From positions 1-62,409 of the forward strand of contig DUBF01000198.1 of the NCBI GenBank assembly GCA_012960465.1: DNA of 62,409 bases, read 5' to 3'. A model generated the notes under the pieces. That model was not told where the DNA came from. It did not search any database and saw nothing but the letters and a program-made list of their open reading frames with translations. Origin of the DNA: Rhodospirillales bacterium (GTDB lineage Bacteria > Pseudomonadota > Alphaproteobacteria > Rhodospirillales > UBA2165). Shown here in pieces: positions 50,529 to 60,047 of this stretch. The first letter of the stretch is position 1, and every line of letters starts with the position of its first letter. A program made the translations under genes and the position numbers.

Positions 50529-52550
50529 ATGATTAATACAATACTAATAGCTAATAGAGGTGAAATTGCCTGTAGGATTATTCGGACAGCTCGTCAATTA
50601 GGTATAAAAACGATAGCGGTTTATTCTGAAGTTGATCAGAATGCTCTTCACGTTGATATGGCTAGTGATGCGTTTTGCATTGGTCCAGCATTGGCCGCGG
50701 ATAGTTATCTGAATGTTGAATCAATTATGACAGCCATTGAAGAGACTGGTGCAGATGCTGTTCATCCAGGATATGGCTTTCTCTCTGAGAATGCTGAATT
50801 TTCTGAGCGTCTAGATACATCCGGTATTATTTTCATCGGCCCTAAACCAAACGCGATACGTGTTATGGGCGATAAAATAGAATCTAAATTATTTGCGGAA
50901 AATGCAGGGGTATCAATTATTCCTGGTCATACGGAAGCTGTGACAACGGCTGCAGACGCAAAAAAAATTGCAAAAAAAATTGGCTATCCTGTCATATTAA
51001 AAGCATCAGCTGGTGGAGGTGGCAAGGGTATACGATTGGTCGAAGAGGAGAGCCAAATAGAAGAAGGTCTGCGAGCTTCGACTGCCGAAGCGGTTAATAG
51101 TTTTGGTGATGATCGTATATTTATTGAAAAATTTATCAGTAATCCACGCCATATTGAAATACAGGTGTTGGCGGATAGCCATGGTAACTGTGTCCATTTA
51201 GGTGAACGGGAATGTTCGATACAAAGGCGCTATCAAAAAGTTATTGAGGAGGCTCCAAGTACATTTGTTGATGAGGCTATGCGCGCTGATATGGGTAGGC
51301 AAGCCGTAGCTCTGGCAAAAGCTGTAGAGTACCAATCGGCTGGAACTGTCGAGTTTATAGTTGATGAAGATCAAAATTTTTATTTTCTTGAAATGAATAC
51401 ACGCCTGCAGGTTGAGCATCCTGTAACAGAGTTAATTACTGGTCTCGACCTTGTTGAACAAATGATTAAGATCGCCTCTGGTGAAAAGCTGGCGTTTCGC
51501 CAAGAAGACATTAATTTTAGTGGTTGGGCCTTGGAATCTCGAATATATGCCGAGGATCCGACGCGCGGTTTCTTACCAGCTATTGGGCGTTTGATTGAAT
51601 ACCGTGAACCAGTTAGCAACGTTTTTGGAACAAGTAAACATGTTCGCATCGATGGTGGGGTAAACGAGGGAGATGAAATTACTCGTTTCTATGATCCATT
51701 GATTTCGAAGTTGATTACGAGTGGTGATACGCGCGAAGAGGCAATCCAACACATGCGGCGTTCACTTGAGGAATATTATATTAGAGGAGTTAGTAATAAT
51801 CTTGGATTTCTATCAGCTGTGATGGCTCACCCTCGGTTTGTTGCTGGCAAGATAACAACTAACTTTATAGCTCAGGAGTTTGGTGAAAAATTTATCCCAG
51901 AAGAAACTGCTCATGAAGATTTTGGGATGTTGGCAGCTATCACGGCCATGATGCATCGCCGCGAGGTTGAGCGAGATAATAAAATTATGGGAAGGATAAT
52001 TTCAGGAGGTCTTCTCTCAAGAGAGTCATACAAATATGGTGATGATTGGGTTGCTATTGTTAATAGTGAGAGCCAACCAATCCGGATAGCTGTTTCTGAA
52101 GGATCGGTTGTTGAGGTTCATACTGATGGAAAAAATTATGTTATTGATTCAGATTGGCAACCGGGTCGGACTTTGTTTCATGGTCTGGTCAATGATAATG
52201 AAGTATGTTTGCAAATGGAAAGAATAGGTAATGGCTTTCGTGTTCGCCATGCTGGCTATCAAGGAGAGATCCGGATAATATCTTCTCTAGCAGCAGAATT
52301 ACTTGACCGGATGCCCGTTAAGAAGCCTGCCGATACATCTGGGCAATTACTTTCACCAATGCCAGGACTTCTTGTTTCATTGGAAGTTATTGTTGGTGAT
52401 GCAGTCAAGTTTGGTGATGCTTTGGCTGTTGTTGAGGCGATGAAAATGGAAAATCAACTTTTTGCAGAGAGAGATGGCGTTGTTTCAAAAATATATCTCG
52501 AGCCTGGAGATAGCCTAGAAGTTGGGCAGATTATTCTAGAGTTAAAATGA
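50529..52550 (+). CDS. pccA: Propionyl-CoA carboxylase alpha subunit (biotin carboxylase/carrier)
   Basis: PccA (673 aa) carboxylates its own biotin using ATP and bicarbonate. It starts INTILIANRGEIACRI and has the ATP-grasp loop SAGGGGKGIRLV (about residues 159–170) and EMNTRLQVEHPVTEL. A BT-type linker domain follows, then the carrier domain with the biotinylated Lys639 in EAMKMEN. Length and the linker fit PccA better than AccC or 3-methylcrotonyl-CoA carboxylase, though the latter cannot be fully excluded. The subunit pairs with PccB (36815–38347). The acylphosphatase gene follows directly. Confidence 0.92.
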   Translation: MINTILIANRGEIACRIIRTARQLGIKTIAVYSEVDQNALHVDMASDAFCIGPALAADSYLNVESIMTAIEETGADAVHPGYGFLSENAEFSERLDTSGIIFIGPKPNAIRVMGDKIESKLFAENAGVSIIPGHTEAVTTAADAKKIAKKIGYPVILKASAGGGGKGIRLVEEESQIEEGLRASTAEAVNSFGDDRIFIEKFISNPRHIEIQVLADSHGNCVHLGERECSIQRRYQKVIEEAPSTFVDEAMRADMGRQAVALAKAVEYQSAGTVEFIVDEDQNFYFLEMNTRLQVEHPVTELITGLDLVEQMIKIASGEKLAFRQEDINFSGWALESRIYAEDPTRGFLPAIGRLIEYREPVSNVFGTSKHVRIDGGVNEGDEITRFYDPLISKLITSGDTREEAIQHMRRSLEEYYIRGVSNNLGFLSAVMAHPRFVAGKITTNFIAQEFGEKFIPEETAHEDFGMLAAITAMMHRREVERDNKIMGRIISGGLLSRESYKYGDDWVAIVNSESQPIRIAVSEGSVVEVHTDGKNYVIDSDWQPGRTLFHGLVNDNEVCLQMERIGNGFRVRHAGYQGEIRIISSLAAELLDRMPVKKPADTSGQLLSPMPGLLVSLEVIVGDAVKFGDALAVVEAMKMENQLFAERDGVVSKIYLEPGDSLEVGQIILELK

Positions 52551-52832
52551 ATGTCTAAGTTATCCGTCCGTGTAATAATTGAAGGACGCGTGCAGGGCGT
52601 GTGGTTTCGTGGTTGGATGGTAGAGCGTGCAATGGGCCTTGGTTTGTCGGGTTGGGTTAGGAATAGGAGAGAGGGTTCTGTTGAAGCTGTTTTTTACGGA
52701 GAACAAAATAAGGTAAATAAAATGATTGAAAAATCTTATCAAGGTCCTTCTGCTGCATCGGTAGCTCGTGTAAGTGTTAAATATGAACAAATTATTGTTC
52801 AACCTAGTTTTAAACAGCTACCGACAGTGTGA
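52551..52832 (+). CDS. Acylphosphatase
   Basis: A 93-residue acylphosphatase, which hydrolyses carboxyl-phosphate bonds. The signature GRVQGVWFRGW (about residues 12–22) contains the catalytic Arg and GWVRNRREGSVEA (about 34–46) contains the catalytic Asn. It begins immediately after the pccA stop, without a gap, so it is co-translated. The link to the carboxylase is positional only, though carboxyphosphate is a transient in biotin carboxylation. Confidence 0.94.
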   Translation: MSKLSVRVIIEGRVQGVWFRGWMVERAMGLGLSGWVRNRREGSVEAVFYGEQNKVNKMIEKSYQGPSAASVARVSVKYEQIIVQPSFKQLPTV

Positions 52833-52946
52833 ACATTATTTGACCCCATTAGGACCAAGAGTTTTTCTTTTGTGTTCGTAACCGTTTCTCCGTAACGCAT
52901 TCACATTATTTGTGACTGGTAATAGTTTTTCAATCGTATTTATCTT

Positions 52947-53576
52947 CTAAGTAATACCCTTAAACGTTCTAAGAAAATGTTTCTTTAAAATGTGATCAAC
53001 ACCTAGCATTGTGCAATCGATTTTGAGATCACTTAATGATGTAACCCCGTATTTAGAAATACCACAAGGTACAATTCCTGAAAAATGTTCGAGATCTGGA
53101 TTTACGTTGATTGATATACCATGAAACGTGATCCAGTGCCGGATGCGAATACCAATTGCGGCTATTTTCTTTTCATTTTGGTTATCGTTTACCCATATTC
53201 CAACACGTCCTTTTCTACGCTCTCCTGTAACACCAAGTTCAGCAAGCGTGTCAATTACTATTCCCTCTAAATTACTCACAAATTCGCGTACGTCGGCTCC
53301 ACGCTTTTTTAGATTCAGCATGATATAGACAACGCGTTGACCAGGGCCATGATAGGTATACTGTCCGCCACGACCAACCTGGTGGACAGGAAATCGGGTG
53401 GGATTGAGAAGATCTTCTTCCCTTGAACTAGTTCCCGCCGTATAGAGTGGAGGATGCTGGACAAACCAGAGAAGTTCAGTTTGAGACCCTTCATGGATCC
53501 CATCTACTCGATCCTCCATCACAGTTAGAGCTTTTTCGTAATCGATAAGTTCGCTAGAAGTTTTAAATTCAATCAT
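52947..53576 (-). CDS. lipB: Octanoyltransferase LipB
   Basis: LipB (209 aa) transfers octanoate from acyl carrier protein to lipoyl domains, the first step of lipoate synthesis. Family features are LLWFVQHPPLYTAGTS, the RGGQYTYHGPGQRVVY loop, the catalytic Lys in KKIAAIGIRIRHWITFHG, and the catalytic Cys in GIVPCGISKYGVTSL. I chose ATG 53576 because the alignment with alphaproteobacterial LipB begins at MIEF; an upstream ATG (53648) would add 24 residues. Neither start has a strong ribosome-binding site. Confidence 0.93.
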   Translation of the reverse strand: MIEFKTSSELIDYEKALTVMEDRVDGIHEGSQTELLWFVQHPPLYTAGTSSREEDLLNPTRFPVHQVGRGGQYTYHGPGQRVVYIMLNLKKRGADVREFVSNLEGIVIDTLAELGVTGERRKGRVGIWVNDNQNEKKIAAIGIRIRHWITFHGISINVNPDLEHFSGIVPCGISKYGVTSLSDLKIDCTMLGVDHILKKHFLRTFKGIT

Positions 53577-53713
53577 AAATTCTTTGGTTTTGCTGTGCAC
53601 AATAAATTTCCTAAGTGTAGTTTTATTGCTTCTAACAGCATTATTCAATAGTTCTGGGCTGAAAGTGTTTTGATGGCTTGATTAGCCGCATGCGATTTGC
53701 TATCCCCGGCACT

Positions 53714-53754
53714 CAAACATTGACGTTTGAAAATGTTATACTAGTCAATGTTTG
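53714..53754. promoter_or_regulatory. 11-bp inverted repeat flanking the tRNA-Leu -10 box
   Basis: CAAACATTGAC (53714–53724) and GTCAATGTTTG (53744–53754) are perfect inverse complements around a 19-base centre that contains TATACT (53737–53742), a good -10 box for the tRNA. A proper -35 is not evident at the usual distance. The right arm ends six bases before the mature tRNA. Possible operator or 5' leader hairpin, in the divergent lipB–tRNA-Leu region. Confidence 0.4.
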
Positions 53755-53759
53755 TTAGT

Positions 53760-53846
53760 GCGGACGTGGCGGAACTGGTAGACGCGCAGCGTTGAGGTCG
53801 CTGTCCTCGCAAGAGGGTGGAAGTTCGAGTCTTCTCGTCCGCACCA
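53760..53846 (+). tRNA. tRNA-Leu (anticodon GAG)
   Basis: An 87-base class II tRNA. The acceptor arms GCGGACG/CGTCCGC pair perfectly. The anticodon arm CAGCG/CGCTG holds the loop TTGAGGT with anticodon GAG, reading CUC and CUU. A long variable arm with CCTC/GAGG-type pairing follows, the T loop is TTCGAGT, the discriminator is A, and CCA (53844–53846) is encoded. Confidence 0.96.
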
Positions 53847-53960
53847 AACAATCTTATTGAGCATTTGAATTTGTAATATTGAGCTATATTGTATAGATCA
53901 TGCAATAACCTACACCGGAGACCGGTCAGGCAAATTATGTAAACTAAAGGGTGTCTGGTC

Positions 53961-55142
53961 ATGGTAAAAAATGTTGATGTGGTGGTAATTGGAGCCGGTG
54001 CAGCGGGATTGATGTGTGCGATTGAAGCGGGTAAGCGTGGTCGTAATGTGCTCGTATTGGATCATGCGGATAAGTTGGCTGAAAAAATACGTATTTCTGG
54101 CGGGGGGCGCTGCAATTTTACCAATCTATTCACAGCGCCAGATGCATTTTTGTCGGCTAATCTACATTTTTGTATATCGGCACTCATCCAATACAGCCAG
54201 TTTGATTTTATTGAATTGCTAGAAACGCATAAAATTGACTATCACGAAAAGAAACGTGGTCAACTTTTTTGCAATGATTCTGCGCAGAATATCATCGATA
54301 TGTTAAAAACCATGTGTGATCGGCATGGCGTTACGATCTGCATGCAAAGGCCAATAACGAGCCTTGATGCACTTTCTCCTGGGTTCGCCGTTGGAACTGA
54401 TGATGTTTTATATCATAGTGAGTCGCTGGTCGTTGCTAGTGGTGGTCTGTCCATTCCAAAAATTGGTGCAACGGGTATTGGTTATGAAATTGCTCGAAAG
54501 TTTGGTCTTAACATTCTAACGCCGCGGCCTGGGTTGGTACCTCTAATATTTGATCGGGATAAACTTAGGCGCTGCAAATCACTATCAGGCTTATCGCTGG
54601 ACGTCACTGTCGCTAGTGGGCAGACCACCTTCTCTGAAGGATTGCTTTTCACCCATCGTGGCCTCAGTGGCCCTTCAATTTTGCAGATTTCATCGTATTG
54701 GCAACGGGGGACTAAAATTTCAATCAATTTAGCCCCCAACTGTGACGTCAGAATGCATCTGCTCGACGGTAAGAAAAACAAGCCGAGGGCTGCCGTTGTC
54801 AATTGCCTTGCCACGGTTCTACCAAAAAGGTTGGCCGTTGAAATGTGTGGCTTAGCTGGTGTAACCGGGAACCTTGCCGACCTAAATAATGAAAAACTTG
54901 GTGTTCTGGGCGGGTTGGTTAATGACTGGCAGGTAACACCTGTCGAAACTGAAGGATATCGAACCGCAGAGGTCACGTTAGGTGGGGTTGATACTGACGC
55001 GTTATCATCGCAAACGATGGAGGTAAAAGAGGTATCCGGTCTATATTTCATTGGCGAGGTTGTTGATGTAACTGGCCATCTTGGCGGCTATAATTTTCAA
55101 TGGGCTTGGTCATCAGGGTTTGTTGCAGGTCAGCATGTTTGA
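53961..55142 (+). CDS. HI0933/YhiN-family FAD-dependent oxidoreductase
   Basis: A 393-residue flavoprotein of the HI0933-like (BaiN/YhiN) family. The dinucleotide-binding motif VVVIGAGAAGLMCAIEAG is at residues about 7–24, the family signature ISGGGRCNFTN near 46–56, an internal VVASGGLSIPKIGATG, and the end EVVDVTGHLGGYNFQWAWSSG binds the flavin. Physiological substrate unknown. It begins about 115 bases after tRNA-Leu; a small hairpin ACCGG/CCGGT lies in that spacer. Confidence 0.92.
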   Translation: MVKNVDVVVIGAGAAGLMCAIEAGKRGRNVLVLDHADKLAEKIRISGGGRCNFTNLFTAPDAFLSANLHFCISALIQYSQFDFIELLETHKIDYHEKKRGQLFCNDSAQNIIDMLKTMCDRHGVTICMQRPITSLDALSPGFAVGTDDVLYHSESLVVASGGLSIPKIGATGIGYEIARKFGLNILTPRPGLVPLIFDRDKLRRCKSLSGLSLDVTVASGQTTFSEGLLFTHRGLSGPSILQISSYWQRGTKISINLAPNCDVRMHLLDGKKNKPRAAVVNCLATVLPKRLAVEMCGLAGVTGNLADLNNEKLGVLGGLVNDWQVTPVETEGYRTAEVTLGGVDTDALSSQTMEVKEVSGLYFIGEVVDVTGHLGGYNFQWAWSSGFVAGQHV

Positions 55143-55337
55143 CGAATTCGTAAAATAATAATTTGTTATGATAAAAGTCTTCTGAGTATATCTTAATTTC
55201 TGCTTTTACGTTTTGTTTTAATCAAGCTTTTCTGTTTACTATTCTCATTTTTAATTTGATTTACCTAAAAAGAATGTTTGAAACTATAAAATAAAAGACC
55301 TAATTGAACGTAATTGGAGTTTGTTTTAAAAACAATT

Positions 55338-55356
55338 TGTAACACTATTTGTTACA
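55338..55356. promoter_or_regulatory. Palindromic operator candidate upstream of maeB
   Basis: TGTAAC–7 bases–GTTACA is a perfect 19-base dyad, 30 bases before the maeB start. A possible promoter TTGTAA (55337–55342)–18 bases–TATTCT (55361–55366) has its -35 inside the left arm, so a bound regulator would block or help RNA polymerase. The rest of the 243-base spacer (55143–55385) has no ORF. Confidence 0.45.
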
Positions 55357-55385
55357 TTAATATTCTTTAATTAGGGATTGCGACC

Positions 55386-57674
55386 GTGGCAGATAAACTT
55401 GATCTAGAGGCGCTGGAATACCATCGTAAACCAATACCGGGTAAAATTGAGGTTGTTCCAACTAAGCCGTTGGTTAATCAGCATGATTTATCCCTAGCAT
55501 ATTCCCCAGGTGTGGCAGCTGCATCCTTATTAATTGTTGAAGATCCAGAGGAGGCCAACAATCTGACATCTCGAGCAAATCTTGTCGGGGTGATTTCTAA
55601 TGGTACCGCTGTATTAGGCCTTGGTAACATTGGTGCTTTAGCGGCCAAACCTGTGATGGAAGGTAAGGCAGGATTATTTAAAAAGTTTTCTGGTATCAAT
55701 GTTTTTGATATCGAAATTGATGAAAGTGATCCCGAAAAATTCATCGAAATTGTTGCTGCATTAGAGCCAACGTTTGGTGGAATTAATTTGGAAGATATCA
55801 AAGCTCCAGAATGTTTTATAATTGAAGCTGCGTTGAAAGAGCGCATGAACATTCCGATAATGCATGATGATCAACATGGAACGGCAATCATTGTTGCTGC
55901 AGCAGTGATAAATGGTCTTAAAATTGTGAAAAAGAATATAGGTGATATAAAACTTGTTTGTTCGGGAGCCGGGTCAGCTGCTCTAGCGTGTCTCGACTTG
56001 TTGGTAAAGCTGGGTTTAAATAAAAAAAATGTATTTGTTTGCGACATTGCTGGCGTCATTTATGAAGGACGAACCGAAGAGATTAATGATTATAATATAA
56101 GGTATGCCCAAAGAACTGGCGCACGAAAAATTGGAGAGATCATTGATGATGCCGATGTTTTTATAGGACTTTCTGCTCCCGGTGTTTTGAAATCGGAGAT
56201 GGTTAAGAAAATGGCTCGTCAGCCCCTCATATTAGCCTTGGCTAATCCAGAACCTGAAATTCGTCCCGAAATAGCAAAAAAAATTCGTGATGATGTTATT
56301 ATGGCTACGGGCCGCAGTGATTATCCAAATCAAGTTAACAATGTATTGTGTTTTCCCTTTCTATTTAGAGGAGCGCTTGATGTTGGTGCAACGATTATTA
56401 ATGATGAAATGAAGATGGCTTGTGTAAATGCTCTATCAAAATTAGCGGAGGCTGAATCTGATGAAACTGTTATTCAGGCCTACGGCTTACAAGAATTAAA
56501 GTTTGGACCTGAATACCTTATTCCTAAACCTTTTGATCCTCGTTTGCTGGTTGAACTTGCACCGGCTGTCGCGAAAGCTGCAATGGATTCTGGTGTGGCA
56601 ACTCGACCAATTAAAGATTTTGACTCTTATCGTCAAACCTTACATGAGTTTGTATTTCGTTCAGGCTTGGTCATGAAGCCAGTCTTTGATCAAGCTAAAA
56701 CCAATCCTAAAAAAGTTGTATATGCGGAAGGTGAATCTCAACGGGTACTGAGAGCGGTTCAGAATTGTGTCGATGAAGGTATTGTGAGACCCATACTTAT
56801 TGGTCGTCGGAATGTTATCTTATTACGGATAGAGCAGCTAGGATTGCGACTCAAGATAGATATTGATTTTGAATTAGTCGATCCAGAAAAAGATGAACGT
56901 TATCGTGAATACTGGGAATTGTATCATTCTTTGTTAAGCCGTAGTGGTACATCAATTAATGAAGCTAGGGTCATGGTGCGGACCAATAATACAGTGATTG
57001 CAGCTTTGATGGTAAATCGGAAAGAAGCCGATGCGATGATCTGCGGGGCGACGGGTCGCTACACAGAGCATTTACCCCATTTAATTAAAATTATAGGGCT
57101 CAGGCCGGATGTAACACGAGCCGCTGCTATGAGTATGTTAATTATGTCAAAGGGCACTTATTTTTGGGTCGACCCTTATGTTAATCCAGGGCCAAGTGGT
57201 GAGCAAATTGCTAACATCACCGTGTTAGCGGCCCAAAATATTCGACGATTTGGAATTGAGCCGAAAATTGCTTTATTATCCCACTCTAATTTCGGTAGTT
57301 CTAATCGCCCAACCGCGCGAAAAATGCGTGAGGCTGTTGAGCTTATTCGAAAACTTGCCCCTGATCTTCTGGTCGATGGTGAAATGCATGCGGATGCTGC
57401 TTTATCCGAAGAGTTGAGGGATAGGCTTATTAAGGATTCGGCATTCACAGGCGCCGCTAATCTGTTAGTGATGCCATCTCTAGACGCGGCAAACATTTCA
57501 TATAATTTGGTGCGAATGCTTGCTGATGGCCTTGCTGTTGGCCCAATGCTATTAGGCATGAACCAGCCTGCTCATATCTTAGCTGAAGGCGTTACTGCAC
57601 GTGGGATTATGAATATGACAACTGTCGCAGTGGTTGAAGCGCAAAATCAAGCCGATGGAGAGTTGCCCCTGTGA
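55386..57674 (+). CDS. maeB: NADP-type malic enzyme with phosphotransacetylase-like domain
   Basis: MaeB (762 aa) decarboxylates malate to pyruvate with reduction of NAD(P)+. The malic N-domain has SLAYSPGVAAA and the NAD-binding domain has NLEDIKAPECF, HDDQHGTAI, VCSGAGSAALA and ATGRSDYPNQVNN. From about residue 430 a PTA-like domain follows (VVYAEGESQRVLRAV…), which is normally regulatory and not catalytic. The start is GTG 55386; the next gene overlaps its stop by four bases. Confidence 0.95.
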   Translation: MADKLDLEALEYHRKPIPGKIEVVPTKPLVNQHDLSLAYSPGVAAASLLIVEDPEEANNLTSRANLVGVISNGTAVLGLGNIGALAAKPVMEGKAGLFKKFSGINVFDIEIDESDPEKFIEIVAALEPTFGGINLEDIKAPECFIIEAALKERMNIPIMHDDQHGTAIIVAAAVINGLKIVKKNIGDIKLVCSGAGSAALACLDLLVKLGLNKKNVFVCDIAGVIYEGRTEEINDYNIRYAQRTGARKIGEIIDDADVFIGLSAPGVLKSEMVKKMARQPLILALANPEPEIRPEIAKKIRDDVIMATGRSDYPNQVNNVLCFPFLFRGALDVGATIINDEMKMACVNALSKLAEAESDETVIQAYGLQELKFGPEYLIPKPFDPRLLVELAPAVAKAAMDSGVATRPIKDFDSYRQTLHEFVFRSGLVMKPVFDQAKTNPKKVVYAEGESQRVLRAVQNCVDEGIVRPILIGRRNVILLRIEQLGLRLKIDIDFELVDPEKDERYREYWELYHSLLSRSGTSINEARVMVRTNNTVIAALMVNRKEADAMICGATGRYTEHLPHLIKIIGLRPDVTRAAAMSMLIMSKGTYFWVDPYVNPGPSGEQIANITVLAAQNIRRFGIEPKIALLSHSNFGSSNRPTARKMREAVELIRKLAPDLLVDGEMHADAALSEELRDRLIKDSAFTGAANLLVMPSLDAANISYNLVRMLADGLAVGPMLLGMNQPAHILAEGVTARGIMNMTTVAVVEAQNQADGELPL

Positions 57675-59056
57675 AAAAAGAAACGACCATTCGGGCTGAG
57701 GATACTGGACCCGGCAGGGAATTAACATCTGAATTTATCTCTTCTATAAACCTAGCCCTTGATCAAAATAAAACTAATGACGCCATTGGTTTAGTGCAAT
57801 CACTCCATTACGCTGATCTCGCTGATTTGCTTGAAAATCTTGCACATGTACGACGTGAAGAGCTTGTAGAAGCATTAAGGAGTGATTTTGATCCAAATGT
57901 TTTAGCCGAACTTGACGAAACGATCCGTGAACGCGTAATTGATCAACTTGGTATTAGTCAAATTGCTGAAGCTGTTGCGGGTTTAGAAACGGATGATGCG
58001 CTTGAAGTCGTTGAAGAGCTTGCTGCTGATGAGCAGATCGAAATTCTTGAATCACTTCCAGAAAATGAACGTACATTAATAGAAGAAGGCCTATCTTACC
58101 CTGAGGATAGCGCGGGGCGACTAATGCAGCGTGAGGTTGTTGCGGTACCACAGGATTGGACTGTCGGTCAAGCCATTGACTATATGCGGGATACTAATGA
58201 CTTGCCGACAGATTTTTTTGATATTTTCCTTGTTGATCTATCCCATAGTCCTGTTGGAACGGTCCCATTAAGTAGGGTGATGCGGACCAATAGAGAAGTT
58301 GCCCTGATAGATGTTATGCGAAAGCATATTAAAATTGTACCGGTCGAGATGGATCAGGAAGAAGTCGCTTTTTTGTTCCGACAAAGAGATTTAATTTCAG
58401 CTCCGGTAGTCGATAACAATACGCGGCTCGTCGGTGTAATTACAGTTGACGACATTGTTGATGTCATTCATGAGGAACATGAAGAAGATATTATGCGGTT
58501 AGCTGGGGTTGGGGAAGAAGATGATCTTTATTCGGCTGTAATTGATACTGCAAAATCGCGTTTTATTTGGTTGCTTATTCATTTAATTGCCGCAATTTTG
58601 GCTGCTTATGTCATTAGTTTTTTCGCAAGTACAATGGAAGAAATGATCGCCTTAGCGATTTTAATGCCAATTGTCGCTGCTATGGGAGGAACTGCAAGTG
58701 TGCAAACATTGACCGTTGCAGTTCGTGCCATTGCAATGAAGGAGTTAACGATGTCAAATGCCTATCGTGCCATCGGTAAAGAAGTTGCTGTTGGTATTTT
58801 GAATGGCATTATATTTGCTACCATTATAGGAACAGTTGCATGGATTTGGTTTGGAAGCCCCGCGCTCGGCGGCGTTATTGGTCTTGCAATTGGATTAAAC
58901 CTAATTGTAGCTGGATTCGTAGGCAGCTCGTTACCGATTGTTTTACAGCGTTTAGGATTTGACCCTGCGGTCTCATCTAGTGCTTTTTTAACTTCAATTA
59001 CTGATATTGTTGGGTTTTATGTGTTTCTTGGTTTGGCCGCTGCTTTATTACTCTGA
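57671..59056 (+). CDS. mgtE: Magnesium transporter MgtE
   Basis: MgtE (461 aa) is a gated Mg2+ channel of the inner membrane. The acidic N-domain (about 1–150), two CBS domains (about 150–270) and five membrane helices (about 295–461) are all visible, including the conserved MGGTASVQTLTVAVRAIA pore-region segment. The start is GTG 57671 overlapping the maeB stop (GTGA). No M-box riboswitch can precede it in this arrangement, so sensing is left to the protein's cytoplasmic domains. Malic enzyme needs a divalent cation, which may explain the pairing. Confidence 0.95.
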   Translation: MKKETTIRAEDTGPGRELTSEFISSINLALDQNKTNDAIGLVQSLHYADLADLLENLAHVRREELVEALRSDFDPNVLAELDETIRERVIDQLGISQIAEAVAGLETDDALEVVEELAADEQIEILESLPENERTLIEEGLSYPEDSAGRLMQREVVAVPQDWTVGQAIDYMRDTNDLPTDFFDIFLVDLSHSPVGTVPLSRVMRTNREVALIDVMRKHIKIVPVEMDQEEVAFLFRQRDLISAPVVDNNTRLVGVITVDDIVDVIHEEHEEDIMRLAGVGEEDDLYSAVIDTAKSRFIWLLIHLIAAILAAYVISFFASTMEEMIALAILMPIVAAMGGTASVQTLTVAVRAIAMKELTMSNAYRAIGKEVAVGILNGIIFATIIGTVAWIWFGSPALGGVIGLAIGLNLIVAGFVGSSLPIVLQRLGFDPAVSSSAFLTSITDIVGFYVFLGLAAALLL

Positions 59057-59086
59057 TCAAAGAATTACAGATTTTAACTAATTATT

Positions 59087-59857
59087 CTAAGTAAAAAATA
59101 CATGAATTTGACCATGTGTAATGACTTTAATGATAATATAAAAGCCAAGAAATAACAGTCCGATAAAGAAAATTTGGCGAAATTGTTTTTCGGGAAGTTT
59201 TTTCCTAATTAGCTGACCAAAACCCATACCAAAAAATGCGGGAATTAAGGCTACAGTTGAAATAACCAAAATCTCAAAAGGTAAAAGATTGTGTCCGCCT
59301 AGTGAAATAGCGAGACTGAGGGTAGCCGCAGTAAATATAATTCCCATTGCTTGGATTAAAACATCTCTCGGCATCCCGATAGCTTGCAGGTATAAAACCC
59401 CTGGCATTATAAAAGATCCCGTTAAACCTGTTAAAAAACCGTTGACTGCACCGACTGTTGGAGAGAGCCACTTTTCGTGTTTACCGGGTGGTATTACTTG
59501 GGGTGTAAAGAGCGAAACACCTGCGTATGAACTAATAGAAAGACCTAGCAATCCCGATAATAATAAGGCGTCTGACTTAGCTAAAATACCGGCAGCAAAC
59601 CAAGTGCCTATTGCTGCTGTAAGCATCAAAAAACTGAACTTTTTTACTATAAATTTGAAATGACCACCTACTAAACTTTGCAGTATATTGGTGCATAAGG
59701 TTGGAATAAGCATAATTGCCATGGCGTCCTTTAAACCAAGGGTAGCGGTAAGCAAAGCCAAAGAAACCGAGGGAAGCCCGAGGCCAATTACCCCTTTAAC
59801 CGTCCCAGCTACAAAGAATGTAATCGTAATGATCCCAATATGTTCGAGTGACCACAT
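59087..59857 (-). CDS. TauE/SafE family sulfite/anion exporter-like permease
   Basis: A 256-residue polytopic membrane protein with about eight hydrophobic segments. The family pattern shows as GTVKGVIGLGLPSVS near residues 18–32 and its inverted-repeat counterpart GAVNGFLTGLTGSFIMPG near 137–154. TauE/SafE proteins are proposed to export sulfite, sulfoacetate or related organic anions. The substrate here is unknown; no sulfur genes are adjacent. Convergent with mgtE, 30 bases between stops. Confidence 0.9.
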   Translation of the reverse strand: MWSLEHIGIITITFFVAGTVKGVIGLGLPSVSLALLTATLGLKDAMAIMLIPTLCTNILQSLVGGHFKFIVKKFSFLMLTAAIGTWFAAGILAKSDALLLSGLLGLSISSYAGVSLFTPQVIPPGKHEKWLSPTVGAVNGFLTGLTGSFIMPGVLYLQAIGMPRDVLIQAMGIIFTAATLSLAISLGGHNLLPFEILVISTVALIPAFFGMGFGQLIRKKLPEKQFRQIFFIGLLFLGFYIIIKVITHGQIHVFFT

Positions 59858-60047
59858 TTAAATATCCATACGTAATATTTTATTCTTCTATATTGTCGGT
59901 CCGCTTCAACTAAATCAAGTTTACATAACTAATGATTTAACTTCTCCAGATAATTTAATGAAATTGAGATTTTAATAATATGTGAATGGCATTAATCTAA
60001 TAATTACCTTAAAATAAGTATAAAGAAGAGATATGGAGGCTTTAGAT

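Noticed and set aside
57671-59056. M-box magnesium riboswitch before mgtE
   Set aside because: mgtE overlaps maeB by four bases, leaving no room for a leader.
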